Origin: Filimonas effusa
GTDB lineage: Bacteria > Bacteroidota > Bacteroidia > Chitinophagales > Chitinophagaceae
Assembly (NCBI RefSeq): GCF_004118675.1
Contig: NZ_SDHZ01000002.1
Location: forward strand, 434,001 to 498,000
DNA: 64,000 bases
Direction: 5' to 3'
Shown here: positions 26,899-35,200 of the stretch, in pieces
Layout: each line of letters begins with the position of its first letter
Position numbering within the stretch: the stretch's first letter is position 1
Position numbers and translations under genes: made by a program
The notes under the pieces: generated by a model
Databases searched by the model: none
The model's input: only the letters and a program-made list of their open reading frames with translations
Told to the model about the DNA's origin: nothing

Positions 26899-27222
26899 CT
26901 ACGCTTTCCGCTCCGAAAACTTAGGCAACACAACCAGCCTTACAATAGTATGAGCCAGCAGCGATAATACCGCTACAGCCGCAAGTATCAGCAACCGCTT
27001 TAATGGAGTGTCAAAAACATCCGCAACAACGGAGATCTGCTTACCGGCAAACAATGTCGCCATCAAAAAAAGCAACACCCCAAATATCCAGAGCGTAGCG
27101 TGCGACCAGAAATACTTCGTCTTATGAAATCCCTTATCACCAAAGGAGGTGAACAGAAGTACAACATGGGCAATGAAAAATAATAAGGCAGTAATTCCCA
27201 TAACGGCAAACAAAATAGTCAT
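26899..27222 (-). CDS. Small membrane protein, unknown function
   Basis: A 107-aa protein with three predicted membrane segments (residues about 3-26, 44-62 and 78-98) and a basic C-terminus (VVLPKFSERKA). No recognisable family. It stands alone and converges with the rhamnose regulator gene. A small stem (GCGTTGC / GCAATGC, 26842-26861) lies in the convergent gap. Confidence 0.65.
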   Translation of the reverse strand: MTILFAVMGITALLFFIAHVVLLFTSFGDKGFHKTKYFWSHATLWIFGVLLFLMATLFAGKQISVVADVFDTPLKRLLILAAVAVLSLLAHTIVRLVVLPKFSERKA

Positions 27223-27277
27223 AGCATTTTTTTTAGCTGTTAGCGTCCTGCTTAAAATTAGAAAAATTCATACGTAT

Positions 27278-27308
27278 TTTGAATGTTCCTTCAAAAACTT
27301 TATATTCG
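27278..27308 (+). promoter_or_regulatory. Bacteroidota promoter TTTG-N19-TATATTCG
   Basis: TTTG at 27278-27281, a spacer of exactly 19 bp, then TATATTCG at 27301-27308, which differs from TAnnTTTG at one base. It points towards the hairpins and terminator at 27513-27592. Confidence 0.55.
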
Positions 27309-27314
27309 TATCAT

Positions 27315-27592
27315 CCTATCCTGATTTCAATATCCCAACCATTTAGTAGATTTTTTAAAACATACAAGCTAAACGCTTTATAGTTCAGCGCGTTAAGCAT
27401 GTACGTTATATATAAAGCATTCTTACTGCCAATTTATTCCTATTGAAAACTACCTAAGCCGTAAGGTCAGGTATGTAACGAACGCTGGCAGGCTAAGGGT
27501 TTCACTTGTTGAGCATAAAGGCAGGACGATGCTGAACGTCCTTGCTATTTATGCCTGGTCGATGATTAGCTCCTGTGTCCACAGGAGCTTTT
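27315..27592 (+). ncRNA. Candidate structured non-coding RNA
   Basis: The span from just after the promoter to the terminator is about 280 nt and has no sensible protein frame. Its 3' half folds well: GCATAAA/TTTATGC, GCA/TGC and GGACG/CGTCC stack into one long stem-loop (27513-27554), followed by AGCTCCTG/CAGGAGCT and TTTT. The exact 5' end is a guess. It could be an independent small RNA or the leader of the saccharopine-dehydrogenase-like gene. No known RNA family was recognised. Confidence 0.4.
27568..27592 (+). terminator. Terminator-like hairpin
   Basis: AGCTCCTG (27568-27575) pairs with CAGGAGCT (27582-27589) over a 6-nt loop, followed by a short T-run. It lies 57 bp upstream of the next start codon, so it would end transcription coming from 27278-27308. 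Confidence 0.6.
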
Positions 27593-27637
27593 GTCTTTAC
27601 ACCATATAACCTCCATCCATCATCAACACCAACTCCC

Positions 27638-27645
27638 TATCTTCG
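27638..27645 (+). promoter_or_regulatory. -7 element (TATCTTCG) almost at the start codon
   Basis: TATCTTCG ends three bases before the ATG at 27649. With the usual distance from -7 box to start site the mRNA would be leaderless or nearly so. No TTTG is seen 19 bp upstream, so the box may be fortuitous. Confidence 0.3.
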
Positions 27646-27648
27646 CTT

Positions 27649-28704
27649 ATGCAGCAATACAGCTTTTTACTCTATGGAGCCAATGGCTATACAGGCGAAC
27701 TCATTGCACGGCAGGCCGCAAACTTAGGCCTGAAACCACTCCTGGCAGGCAGAAACAAAACCGCTGTCACCCGGTTGGCCGACGAACTAAATATGCCATA
27801 CCGTATCTTCGGCTTAAACGATACAAAAGCCCTCCACGCAGCACTTGCCGAAACAACTCTTGTAATACATGCTGCCGGACCATATCATATTACAGCATTA
27901 CCCATGGTAAAAGCCTGCATCGAAACAGGCACCCATTATATCGATCTCAACGGCGACATCAGCGTGTTTGAACTAATCCGGTCTTTCCACGATAATGCAT
28001 TGCAAAAAGACATCATGCTTTTACCAGGCGCCGGATTCGATGTGGTGCCTACCGACTGCCTCGCCATGTCCCTGAAGAAAAAACTCCCCGACGCCACTTA
28101 CCTGCAAATAGCATTTACCATCACAGGCAGCAGCTTATCACGCGGCACCGCAATAAGCACCTTGCACCAGCTCGGAAAACCGGGAGCCCGCCGCTTTAAT
28201 GGCCTGCTACAGCACGAACCCGTTGGTAAAAGAAGGTTCAACTTTACCTTCCCGGGCTTCAGTAAACCCTTTTTCACCATGAGCATCCCCTGGGGCGATC
28301 TAAGTACCGCCTACTATTCAACAGGTATCCCAAACATCGAAACCTATACCGGCATCAGCAAGATTGCCTGGTATTTCCTGAAAGCACAAAAAGCCTTCAA
28401 CTGGCTGCTCCGCAGCAACCTTGCCCACAAACTGATCCTCGGAATAATAAAACAATTGCCCGCTGGCCCAGGCACACAAACACGGCAAAAAGGAGCCAGC
28501 CTCATCTACGCCAGGGTCGAAAATATAAAAGGAGAAACAGTAAACGCCCGTCTCCGCTGTTCCGAAGCCTATGCATTTACAACCGATGCCGCTTTACTGA
28601 TAGCAGAAAAAATAACCGCCAGCAATTATAAACCCGGGTATCAGACACCCGCAAGCGCATATGGAGTAGAATTGTTGGATTCCTTGCCAGCCCAATATTT
28701 ATAA
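27649..28704 (+). CDS. Saccharopine dehydrogenase-like NAD(P)-binding oxidoreductase
   Basis: A 351-aa protein opening with a Rossmann motif, FLLYGANGYTGELIARQAA (about residues 6-24), then VIHAAGPYH (about 87) and GAGFDVVPTDCLA (about 128), which are typical of the saccharopine-dehydrogenase-like / trans-acting enoyl reductase family. Members reduce diverse substrates, and the reaction here is unknown. The first Met fits the domain start exactly. It converges with the HTH-like gene with only 7 bp between stop codons. Confidence 0.82.
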   Translation: MQQYSFLLYGANGYTGELIARQAANLGLKPLLAGRNKTAVTRLADELNMPYRIFGLNDTKALHAALAETTLVIHAAGPYHITALPMVKACIETGTHYIDLNGDISVFELIRSFHDNALQKDIMLLPGAGFDVVPTDCLAMSLKKKLPDATYLQIAFTITGSSLSRGTAISTLHQLGKPGARRFNGLLQHEPVGKRRFNFTFPGFSKPFFTMSIPWGDLSTAYYSTGIPNIETYTGISKIAWYFLKAQKAFNWLLRSNLAHKLILGIIKQLPAGPGTQTRQKGASLIYARVENIKGETVNARLRCSEAYAFTTDAALLIAEKITASNYKPGYQTPASAYGVELLDSLPAQYL

Positions 28705-28711
28705 TCCGCCA

Positions 28712-29035
28712 TCACTTGCCAACACCATCGGCGATATAAGGAATACCTGCAACGCCTGCCTTCTTTGGTTTGGCCAGATCTATCATATCTGTAATGAACT
28801 TGAGAATAATATGATAATCAACCTCTATCAGCTCGCCAAACACAATCATTTCATCGATTTTAAACAAACGCGGTGATTTCACTTTCTTCTTGAAAGTAGC
28901 AAGATGTAACCCCAGATCACGGGCAAGGGTAGACATAGCGTAAAAGGCGAAGACCTGGTCGAACGATTTAATTCTTCCCGCCTCAAATTCCGCCTTTAGA
29001 TATTGGATTTTATTATTAAGTATTCTGGGGGGCAC
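28712..29035 (-). CDS. Small protein with HTH-like segment
   Basis: A 107-aa protein, probably with a GTG start at 29035; no clear ribosome site is visible. Residues about 34-75 (MSTLARDLGLHLATFKKKVK then FKIDEMIVFGELIEVD) have the spacing of a helix-turn-helix like those of phage-type regulators, but without a full recognisable family. It ends IPYIADGVGK. The gene is divergent from the MauE-like gene across an 864-bp regulatory stretch with duplicated elements, so it may regulate that module. Function is inferred only from shape and position. Confidence 0.6.
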   Translation of the reverse strand: MPPRILNNKIQYLKAEFEAGRIKSFDQVFAFYAMSTLARDLGLHLATFKKKVKSPRLFKIDEMIVFGELIEVDYHIILKFITDMIDLAKPKKAGVAGIPYIADGVGK

Positions 29036-29132
29036 GCGTCGTTGGGGTTATTATTTTAATTAAATTAGTTTTTTACAAAAACTGGGTAACTGATTCCTCT
29101 ATTTTATACGACAAAACAGTAAAAACGTATTT

Positions 29133-29200
29133 AAAAAGCGCATTTTTTGACTGTTTTTTATATCTTTAGCACATAACATCGGACTAATTCAACAGTCTCC
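29133..29200 (+). repeat. 68-bp element, copy 1
   Basis: Begins AAAAAGCGCATTTTTTGACT, contains TATCTTTA (29161-29168) and ends AACAGTCTCC. A second copy lies 318 bp downstream with roughly four-fifths of positions matching. TATCTTTA is close to the -7 consensus, so each copy may be a promoter plus the 5' end of a transcript. Confidence 0.7.
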
Positions 29201-29296
29201 ACAACAACGTAACTATTCGCGCGGGTGGGTAACCACACTGTACGATTTTTAATAAAACGGGGATTCTTCCTGTATCTACAGGGAGGATATTTTTTT
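29175..29296 (+). ncRNA. Candidate small RNA from repeat copy 1
   Basis: If TATCTTTA at 29161-29168 is a promoter, a transcript of about 120 nt would run to the terminator at 29296. It would include a GTGG-GTAA-CCAC hairpin (29225-29236) and the terminator stem. There is no good reading frame. The 5' end is inferred. Confidence 0.35.
29266..29296 (+). terminator. Intrinsic terminator inside the regulatory stretch
   Basis: CTTCCTGT pairs with ACAGGGAG (one G-T pair) over a 4-nt loop at 29266-29285, and a run of seven T follows at 29290-29296. It lies about 600 bp before the next plus-strand gene, so it must end a separate short transcript. Confidence 0.65.
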
Positions 29297-29451
29297 CAAT
29301 CGTACCCGCTGATGCTGGTGAGAACGGATTATAAAACCCAGATAACGAAGATGATGCCAGCAGGCTGCCGCACCATCACTTTAACGCTACTATTAACTTT
29401 TACAGAGGAACCGTTTCCCCAATTTACCAGGCAACTAGTAAAAAAATGGCG

Positions 29452-29518
29452 GAAAAGCGCATTTATTGACTGTTTTTTTTATCTTTAAGACACAACACCT
29501 GGCTATTGAACAGTCTCC
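29452..29518 (+). repeat. 68-bp element, copy 2
   Basis: Begins GAAAAGCGCATTTATTGACT, contains TATCTTTA (29480-29487) and ends AACAGTCTCC. It differs from copy 1 by one deletion and scattered substitutions. Similarity continues weakly (GTAACWATT) beyond the element. No terminator of comparable quality follows this copy. Confidence 0.7.
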
Positions 29519-29833
29519 TCCTTAATAGTAACAATTGATCAGCCTGTTAAACAACCGGTTGACCAATCTCCAAATAATCGGGAGTGCATCTGTAAGGATG
29601 ATATCTTTATATACTGGTCATACTCGGGCGCTTGCGCAAACAGCTTCATCATATTCAAAAGAATACAATGTAAGCCCAATTTGCATTTTGGTTTGTTCTT
29701 TGCGGACTTAAAGAAATATATAAACTGGATGGATATATTAGCAGGAGATTAAAGAACCTTAGAATGTTGTTAAACTAGCCTTAAGAGTAAATGAACAGGC
29801 CAGACTAACCCTTTTTAGTAAAAGCGGTTTATT

Positions 29834-29841
29834 TATCTTTG
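29834..29841 (+). promoter_or_regulatory. -7 element (TATCTTTG) of the MauE-like gene
   Basis: An exact TAnnTTTG match 58 bp before the ATG at 29900. A weak CTTTT lies at the -33 position. It probably drives the two-gene MauE unit. Confidence 0.5.
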
Positions 29842-29899
29842 AGCGTTTCTGGATTGTGTTGTTCCCTGCACAAAATGCCAGTACTAATTTAAAAATCGC

Positions 29900-30349
29900 A
29901 TGAAAGCTGCATTTATTGAAGTAACCCGCTTTTTGTTGATTTTACTGTTTGTCTACACAGCCTCCAGTAAGATCCAAACCTTTCATTCCTTCCAGATCCT
30001 TCTTACCAAATCTCCTTTAATAGGAAGAACATTTGCGCTCCCCGTAGCCATTTTCATTCCTGCCATAGAAATTATTGCCACTCTCTTATTGGTCTTCCCC
30101 AAAACCACTTTGAAGGGCTTTTACCTGTCAACCGCCTTAATGGCGTTGTTCACGCTTTATGTTTCCTATATGGTGCTCTTCGCCCCTAAACTGCCATGTT
30201 TATGCGGAGGCGTGATAGAAGCAATGAGCTGGAAACAGCACATCATATTCAATGCAGTATTTACAGTAATGAGTTTCACTTGTTGTATATTATATAAAAG
30301 TTTGCCAACAAAAAAACAAACAGGTATATTAGCCGCCCAGCCTGTCTAA
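29900..30349 (+). CDS. MauE/DoxX-like redox-associated membrane protein
   Basis: A 149-aa inner-membrane protein with four hydrophobic segments (about residues 8-22, 48-66, 76-95 and 115-132). The loop PCLCGGVIEAMSWKQH (about 99-114) carries a CxC pair followed by GG, as in Bacteroidota MauE-type proteins. MauE was named for maturation of disulphide-rich methylamine dehydrogenase; members are thought to handle disulphide or quinone redox. It is followed 36 bp later by a small exported protein with two cysteines, a likely partner. No methylamine genes are present. Confidence 0.8.
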   Translation: MKAAFIEVTRFLLILLFVYTASSKIQTFHSFQILLTKSPLIGRTFALPVAIFIPAIEIIATLLLVFPKTTLKGFYLSTALMALFTLYVSYMVLFAPKLPCLCGGVIEAMSWKQHIIFNAVFTVMSFTCCILYKSLPTKKQTGILAAQPV

Positions 30350-30385
30350 AACAACCGGGCGTCTCCACCGTTAAAAGTTTAAACT

Positions 30386-30757
30386 ATGACAAAAATTTTG
30401 ATTGGCTTCTTAGCCATCGTGTTGGGAGTAGCAGGCAGCACCCTCATCGCATCTCCTAAAAAGAACCAAATGGCCGGCGCCACTGGCGGGTATGTTTATG
30501 TAAAAAATGCTGGCCCCGGTTACAGACAGATAAACACCAGTGATTACAACGGATATAACTGCAACACAACAGAATATGGCGGCAGTGTATGCGGTTACTA
30601 CGTTACGGAATATGGAGCAGGTATCGTAACCGCAGCTACATATACCGATGCTGAAGTAGCTGAATTCGCATCCGGCTATTCCGCTAAACTTAGAGCAATT
30701 CAAACCGTAGCAATGGAACCCTACAGAGGTACCTATGAAGAGTTTATTTTCGAATAG
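30386..30757 (+). CDS. Small exported protein with a cysteine pair
   Basis: A 123-aa protein. Residues 1-22 (MTKILIGFLAIVLGVAGSTL) are a signal peptide or membrane anchor; the mature part is Gly/Tyr/Thr-rich with Cys59 and Cys69 in NCNTTEYGGSVCGYY and ends in an acidic EEFIFE. It resembles in layout the small exported proteins (DUF6520-like) often placed beside MauE genes in this phylum, but the family is not certain. It is followed by a strong terminator, so it ends the two-gene unit. The function is unknown; the cysteine spacing suits a disulphide formed with MauE help. Confidence 0.6.
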   Translation: MTKILIGFLAIVLGVAGSTLIASPKKNQMAGATGGYVYVKNAGPGYRQINTSDYNGYNCNTTEYGGSVCGYYVTEYGAGIVTAATYTDAEVAEFASGYSAKLRAIQTVAMEPYRGTYEEFIFE

Positions 30758-30796
30758 CTCTTCTCTTCAAACGAATCAAAATACTACTATGGCAAA

Positions 30797-30830
30797 AGAG
30801 GCTGTGTCGTACGATACAGCCTCTTTTTTA
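30797..30830. terminator. Strong terminator between the MauE unit and susD
   Basis: AGAGGCTGT and ACAGCCTCT form a stem extended through the palindromic TCGTACGA, with seven T after it on the plus strand and AAAA before it. It lies between convergent transcripts and can end both. Confidence 0.85.
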
Positions 30831-32192
30831 TCGCTCATTCTGAGCAATCCCGCTCAGCGCAATTTCATCCGCAGGAATATTAAAAACATAACGGGGACTA
30901 TTCGGAGCCAGCGTATAAGTTGTGCCATCAACAACCCGCTTTAACGTGATCTCTGCCCCTTCCTTATTTAAACGCGCAAGATCATCCCACCGCAGCCCAC
31001 GCCATACCAACTCCTTCCTCCTTTCAGCCAGCGTCAGCAAAAGAGCAGCGCTACCCCCGGAAGCAGTGAGCGGCGTAAATGTGTTCTGCCTGTATCGCTT
31101 TACCAGCAGTTGATTCAGGTAACTAAGGCAAACATCTACAGCCTCCCTGCGCGCAGCACATTCCGCCTTGATTAAATAAACCTCATCAGTAGCAATACCA
31201 GTAAAAGGATAAAAAGTCGAAGGCCCGTAATACCCCCTCTTTAAAATAGCATACTGCCCCGTTTTCCCATAATATACCGATCCCCGTATATCATTAGTAT
31301 TATACATCTTTAACAATACCGTATCTATCGATATAAAAGTATTCGTCAGCACCTTGTCTGCCGAATAAGCCAAAACAGCAGTTGTGGCAAATAAGGTCTC
31401 ATCATTGTTCATCACAAATGGCTGCGCCGAACTCGTACTAACCCCATTATAATCTATAAGCTTGTTATAACGGCTCAAACAGCTGTCAGCATACCGCTCC
31501 GCCATCGTATAATCCTGCATGGTCAAACCAATCCTCGCCAGTAAAGCATCCGTAGCCATAACCGACGGCTGATTACGGTTAGCCGGTAAGGTCGTTGGCA
31601 ATAAAGTGCGCGCTTCCAGCAGATCCTTTAGTATCTGGTCATAAACAGCCTGCACCGAAGCCCTGGGCTGAATATCATCGATCGCAGCCTTCAACTTTAT
31701 AGGAATGCCCGGATCTGTCGACGCAGTGTTCTTATCATATATCTTCGCAAAACATTTTACAAGATTATACATATTGTGAGCCCTTAAAAACAAGGCCCAC
31801 CCTCTCAACACTTTCCCCGCAGGTGTAGAAGCACTATCCATCTTCTCCATCGCTTCCATCGCATTGTTGGCATAAAATATCCCTATATACGGATATTGCC
31901 AGTCTTGACGTACTGTCTCACCAGCAAAAACATCCTTCTCCCATAAATAACTATTACGTTCTGTCCCCGTAACCTGGAGCAGGTTTGCATAACTGCGATA
32001 ATAATATTCGTCAGCCGACAATATAGGCAAAGCAGGTGTTACCCCATGCGTTTCTATTTCCAGCATGGCCCTGACATCACTGAGCGAAGCAGGTTCCACA
32101 ATATCCGATCTGGGCTTTTTATCCAGGAACTTCGAACAGCCACTGCCTGCCAGAACCACCACCAATAGTATCAGGTATTTTTGCAATTGCAT
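30828..32192 (-). CDS. SusD/RagB-family outer-membrane lipoprotein
   Basis: A 454-aa lipoprotein (lipobox VLAGSGC, then SKFLDKKPRSDIVEP). SusD proteins form the lid over a SusC transporter and bind the ligand at the cell surface. Typical features are the TPR-like helices (RGWALFLRAHNMYNLVKCFA) and the C-terminal RRKELVWRGLRWDDLARLNK motif. It lies 10 bp after the SusC gene. Its stop overlaps the T-run of the terminator. The ligand is unknown, and no glycoside hydrolase is in this operon. Confidence 0.93.
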   Translation of the reverse strand: MQLQKYLILLVVVLAGSGCSKFLDKKPRSDIVEPASLSDVRAMLEIETHGVTPALPILSADEYYYRSYANLLQVTGTERNSYLWEKDVFAGETVRQDWQYPYIGIFYANNAMEAMEKMDSASTPAGKVLRGWALFLRAHNMYNLVKCFAKIYDKNTASTDPGIPIKLKAAIDDIQPRASVQAVYDQILKDLLEARTLLPTTLPANRNQPSVMATDALLARIGLTMQDYTMAERYADSCLSRYNKLIDYNGVSTSSAQPFVMNNDETLFATTAVLAYSADKVLTNTFISIDTVLLKMYNTNDIRGSVYYGKTGQYAILKRGYYGPSTFYPFTGIATDEVYLIKAECAARREAVDVCLSYLNQLLVKRYRQNTFTPLTASGGSAALLLTLAERRKELVWRGLRWDDLARLNKEGAEITLKRVVDGTTYTLAPNSPRYVFNIPADEIALSGIAQNER

Positions 32193-32202
32193 AATCCCTT
32201 TT

Positions 32203-35200
32203 TTAAAATTCGGCTTTAAAACCTAAGGAATATGTTTTAGGAATAGGAACCGTTAATGCTTCCGGATCCAATCCCTTATCATTCGCTCGCCATATAACAC
32301 CCAGGTTGTTGACATAAACATTCACACTTATATTCTTCATCCCCCATTTCGTCGTTTTCGCCCTGCTTCCTAATGCCCACGATAGCTGAATATCCTGCCA
32401 CCTTATATGATCTCCTTTTTCTACCAGCACTTCCGAATTGGAATAAAAAGCAGTCTCCGATTGACTTGCACCCGTTGTATAAGCAGGCATGCCAGGTACC
32501 GTAGTTGTCAGCTCATCACCCCGCTTCTGCCATCGGTTGCCAAAATCAGCCATATGATATTCACCTCCGTAAAAACTATACAACGCATAGTAATTCACAG
32601 AAGGCCTCTTGAAATAATAATCCAGCTTATAAATGATATTAAAAGAAAGCGACAGGTTGTGATAACTGATCGTATTCCTCATACTTCCAAATACACGAGG
32701 CACCATGGTTCCATGAAACCTTAGATCACTTCTGTCAAGAGAACCCGTAATACTTGTATAAACCGTGCTTTGCTTACCATTCGCATAACCAATAGGTCTG
32801 CCGGCAGTATCAAGCCCCGCAAACCGGTACGAAAACACAGAACGCACAGGGTAGCCCGGTAACGGATCTATATCGTAATCGCCGCTTACAATAACACTAT
32901 TGGCACCCGTCTGCGGGTATTTATACTCCTTCACCGTTTCCCTGTTATAATTGAACAGCACATTCGTCTCCCATCGGATCATACCTTTCGTATTGATAGT
33001 ATTCAACTGAATGTCAACGCCACTGCCATTGATATTCGCCGAATTGCCTTTGAAAGCCGAAACACCCGTCTGCTGCGCAACAGGCATCCTGCCGATAAGA
33101 TCAAGTCCATTCTTCCGGTAAAACTCTATCGTTCCCGATATCCGGTTATTCCGGCTCGAAAAATCAATCAGGAAATTAATGTTCCGTACCCTTTCCCACG
33201 ATAAAGAAGGATTCGGAGGACTAAAAATCGAATAGGTCGGATTACCATAAATGCTGTTAAGCACTGTATTGGTATTTATCGTCAGGTAAGCTGAAAGAGA
33301 GTTGTCTATATTCCCGTTATAACCATATGAAGCCGAAAGCTTGAGATAAGGTAGCCAGCCTGCCTTGTAAAAAGCTGACTTGCTTACAATCCACCCCGCT
33401 CCGGCACTCCATAAAGGCACACCCCGTTTGTTGGCGGAGGCCCCGAATAAATTCGATTCATCACGCCTTAAACTGCCCGTCACTAAATATTTACTGTCAT
33501 AAACATAAGAGAAGTTGCCATAAACCGACCTGTTACGATCCGCCCGCCATGACCCTGGAGCTAAAGTATTGAAGATCTTCGCCGTCTGAAGTGGATTAAA
33601 ATAATAGGGAAAGAAAGTATTGAAATCCACCGGCACACTGGCGCCAGTAGCAGGATCATAGCCATTGTAAAGCTCCCTGCTGATTACCCGGTCCTGGCTT
33701 CTTACCTCGTAACCGGCAATCGCATTAACAGCATGCTTCTTAAATAATACCTTCTCATAATTTGCCTGAAAACGCCCAAAATGAGAATGCAGATCATTTT
33801 CGGTATTGGAAAGTATGGCCCCCTTCGGAAACGGGTAACTGATAACACCCGTACTTCTGTTGATCTGGGTGAACGTATTCACCTGGTACCGGACACTGTA
33901 AGAATTGGCATCCGACCACACCCCAACATCCGACACCGCTTTGTTATACTGGTAATTGCCCGAAACCGATAAGCCCGGTAACAACCGGTAGGTCGCCGTG
34001 ACATTGATACGGCGATCGTTGATTCTTGTTTTAGTACGCCGGTACTCATTTCTCAGCTCATCCAAAGGCCGGTACTGCCAGTCAAGCAAACGCCCGCCAC
34101 CAGCCGTATCCGTATAACTTTGCTTCAGCCCGGGCAAGGTAGCCGTTCCCGTTACCATCACTGGTAACGCATTTCCCTTTTCATCAGCCAGCCTGGCAAA
34201 CGGATAAGCAGGATTATACTTGTCCGCCTGCTCATAACTGTTCGAAGCCGTAAAAAACAGGTCAGTACTGATCTGGAGCCTCTTATCCAGCAACGAAAGC
34301 GTATAATTCCCTTTTAAAGAAAATCGCTCAAACAGGTTCTTTACATTCGATGGCACATTCCGGTCATAACCGCCCGATACATAATAGGTCTGTGTGCGCG
34401 TGCCGCCTCTTACATTTACCTGGTATTGCTGGTTGAAACTCGATTGATAAAAATATTTGTTCAGATCATCACGCACATCATATTGCTTCAGCGCATTGAT
34501 CCGCTGCGCAGAGTCCGCCGATGATATCAGCCCCCTCGACCTGTCCATCATGATCTGAACAGCAGGATTCACCGCCTGGTAGTCCCTAAAGCCGTCAAAT
34601 GCCCCGCTTTTATAAAGAAACTGCTGAACATCGATGTATTCCGAAGAAGAAAGCTGTGGAGCATAATAAACATCAGGCTTAACACCATACGTAAAGTTCG
34701 AACTGGCGCTTACCTTGGGCTTGGCGCCCAATACGCCCTTTTTACTTTGAATAACAATAACGCCATTACCGGCCCGGGTACCCCAGATGGCCGCCGCCAC
34801 CGCATCCTTTAATATCGTAACACTTTCTATATCATTGGGATTGATATCGCTTAATTCCCCCTCATAAGGATAATTATCCAATACAATCAACGGCGTCGTA
34901 TTTCCGAAAATAGTGCTCCGCCCCCTGATCGTAATTCCTACATCACTGCCGCTGTTATTGTCGAAAAGTACACCGCTCGCAACGCCTCTTAACCTGTCCA
35001 GGATATTCGTACTGATACTCCTGTTGAGCAGGTTGTTATCCACAACAACATACGAAGCAGCCGACTTTGACCTTTTGATTTGTTGATAACCAGTCGACGC
35101 AACAGTTACATCTTCCATCCGCTGCACCAACTCGCGCAACTGGATGCGTAATTTGCCCTCTCCCTTCCATTCCATTTCAACAGGCTGATAACCAACACGA

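Larger units (their letters stand above)
27223..27648. other. Intergenic region holding a candidate transcribed RNA
   Basis: A 426-bp gap with no protein-coding frame of note. It contains a promoter with correct spacing (27278-27308), a strong compound hairpin (27513-27554), a terminator-like stem (27568-27592) and a separate -7 element for the next gene (27638-27645). GGTCAGG at 27465-27471 recalls signal-recognition RNA, but the matching GNAGCAG strand is missing. Confidence 0.5.
29036..29899. other. Long regulatory stretch upstream of the MauE-like gene
   Basis: An 864-bp gap, long for this genome. It contains two diverged copies of a 68-bp element (29133-29200 and 29452-29518), a small GNRA-type hairpin (29225-29236), an intrinsic terminator (29266-29296) and a -7 element (29834-29841). 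A frame from 29225 to 29488 is open for 87 codons but overlaps the terminator and one repeat and looks unlike protein. Confidence 0.6.

Noticed and set aside
27450-27560. Signal-recognition-particle RNA because of GGTCAGG
   Set aside because: The required tetraloop and opposite GNAGCAG strand are not found at the right distance.
29225-29488. 87-codon plus-strand frame between the 68-bp elements
   Set aside because: It runs through an intrinsic terminator and into repeat copy 2, and its composition (long Phe/Leu/Thr runs) does not look like a conserved protein.
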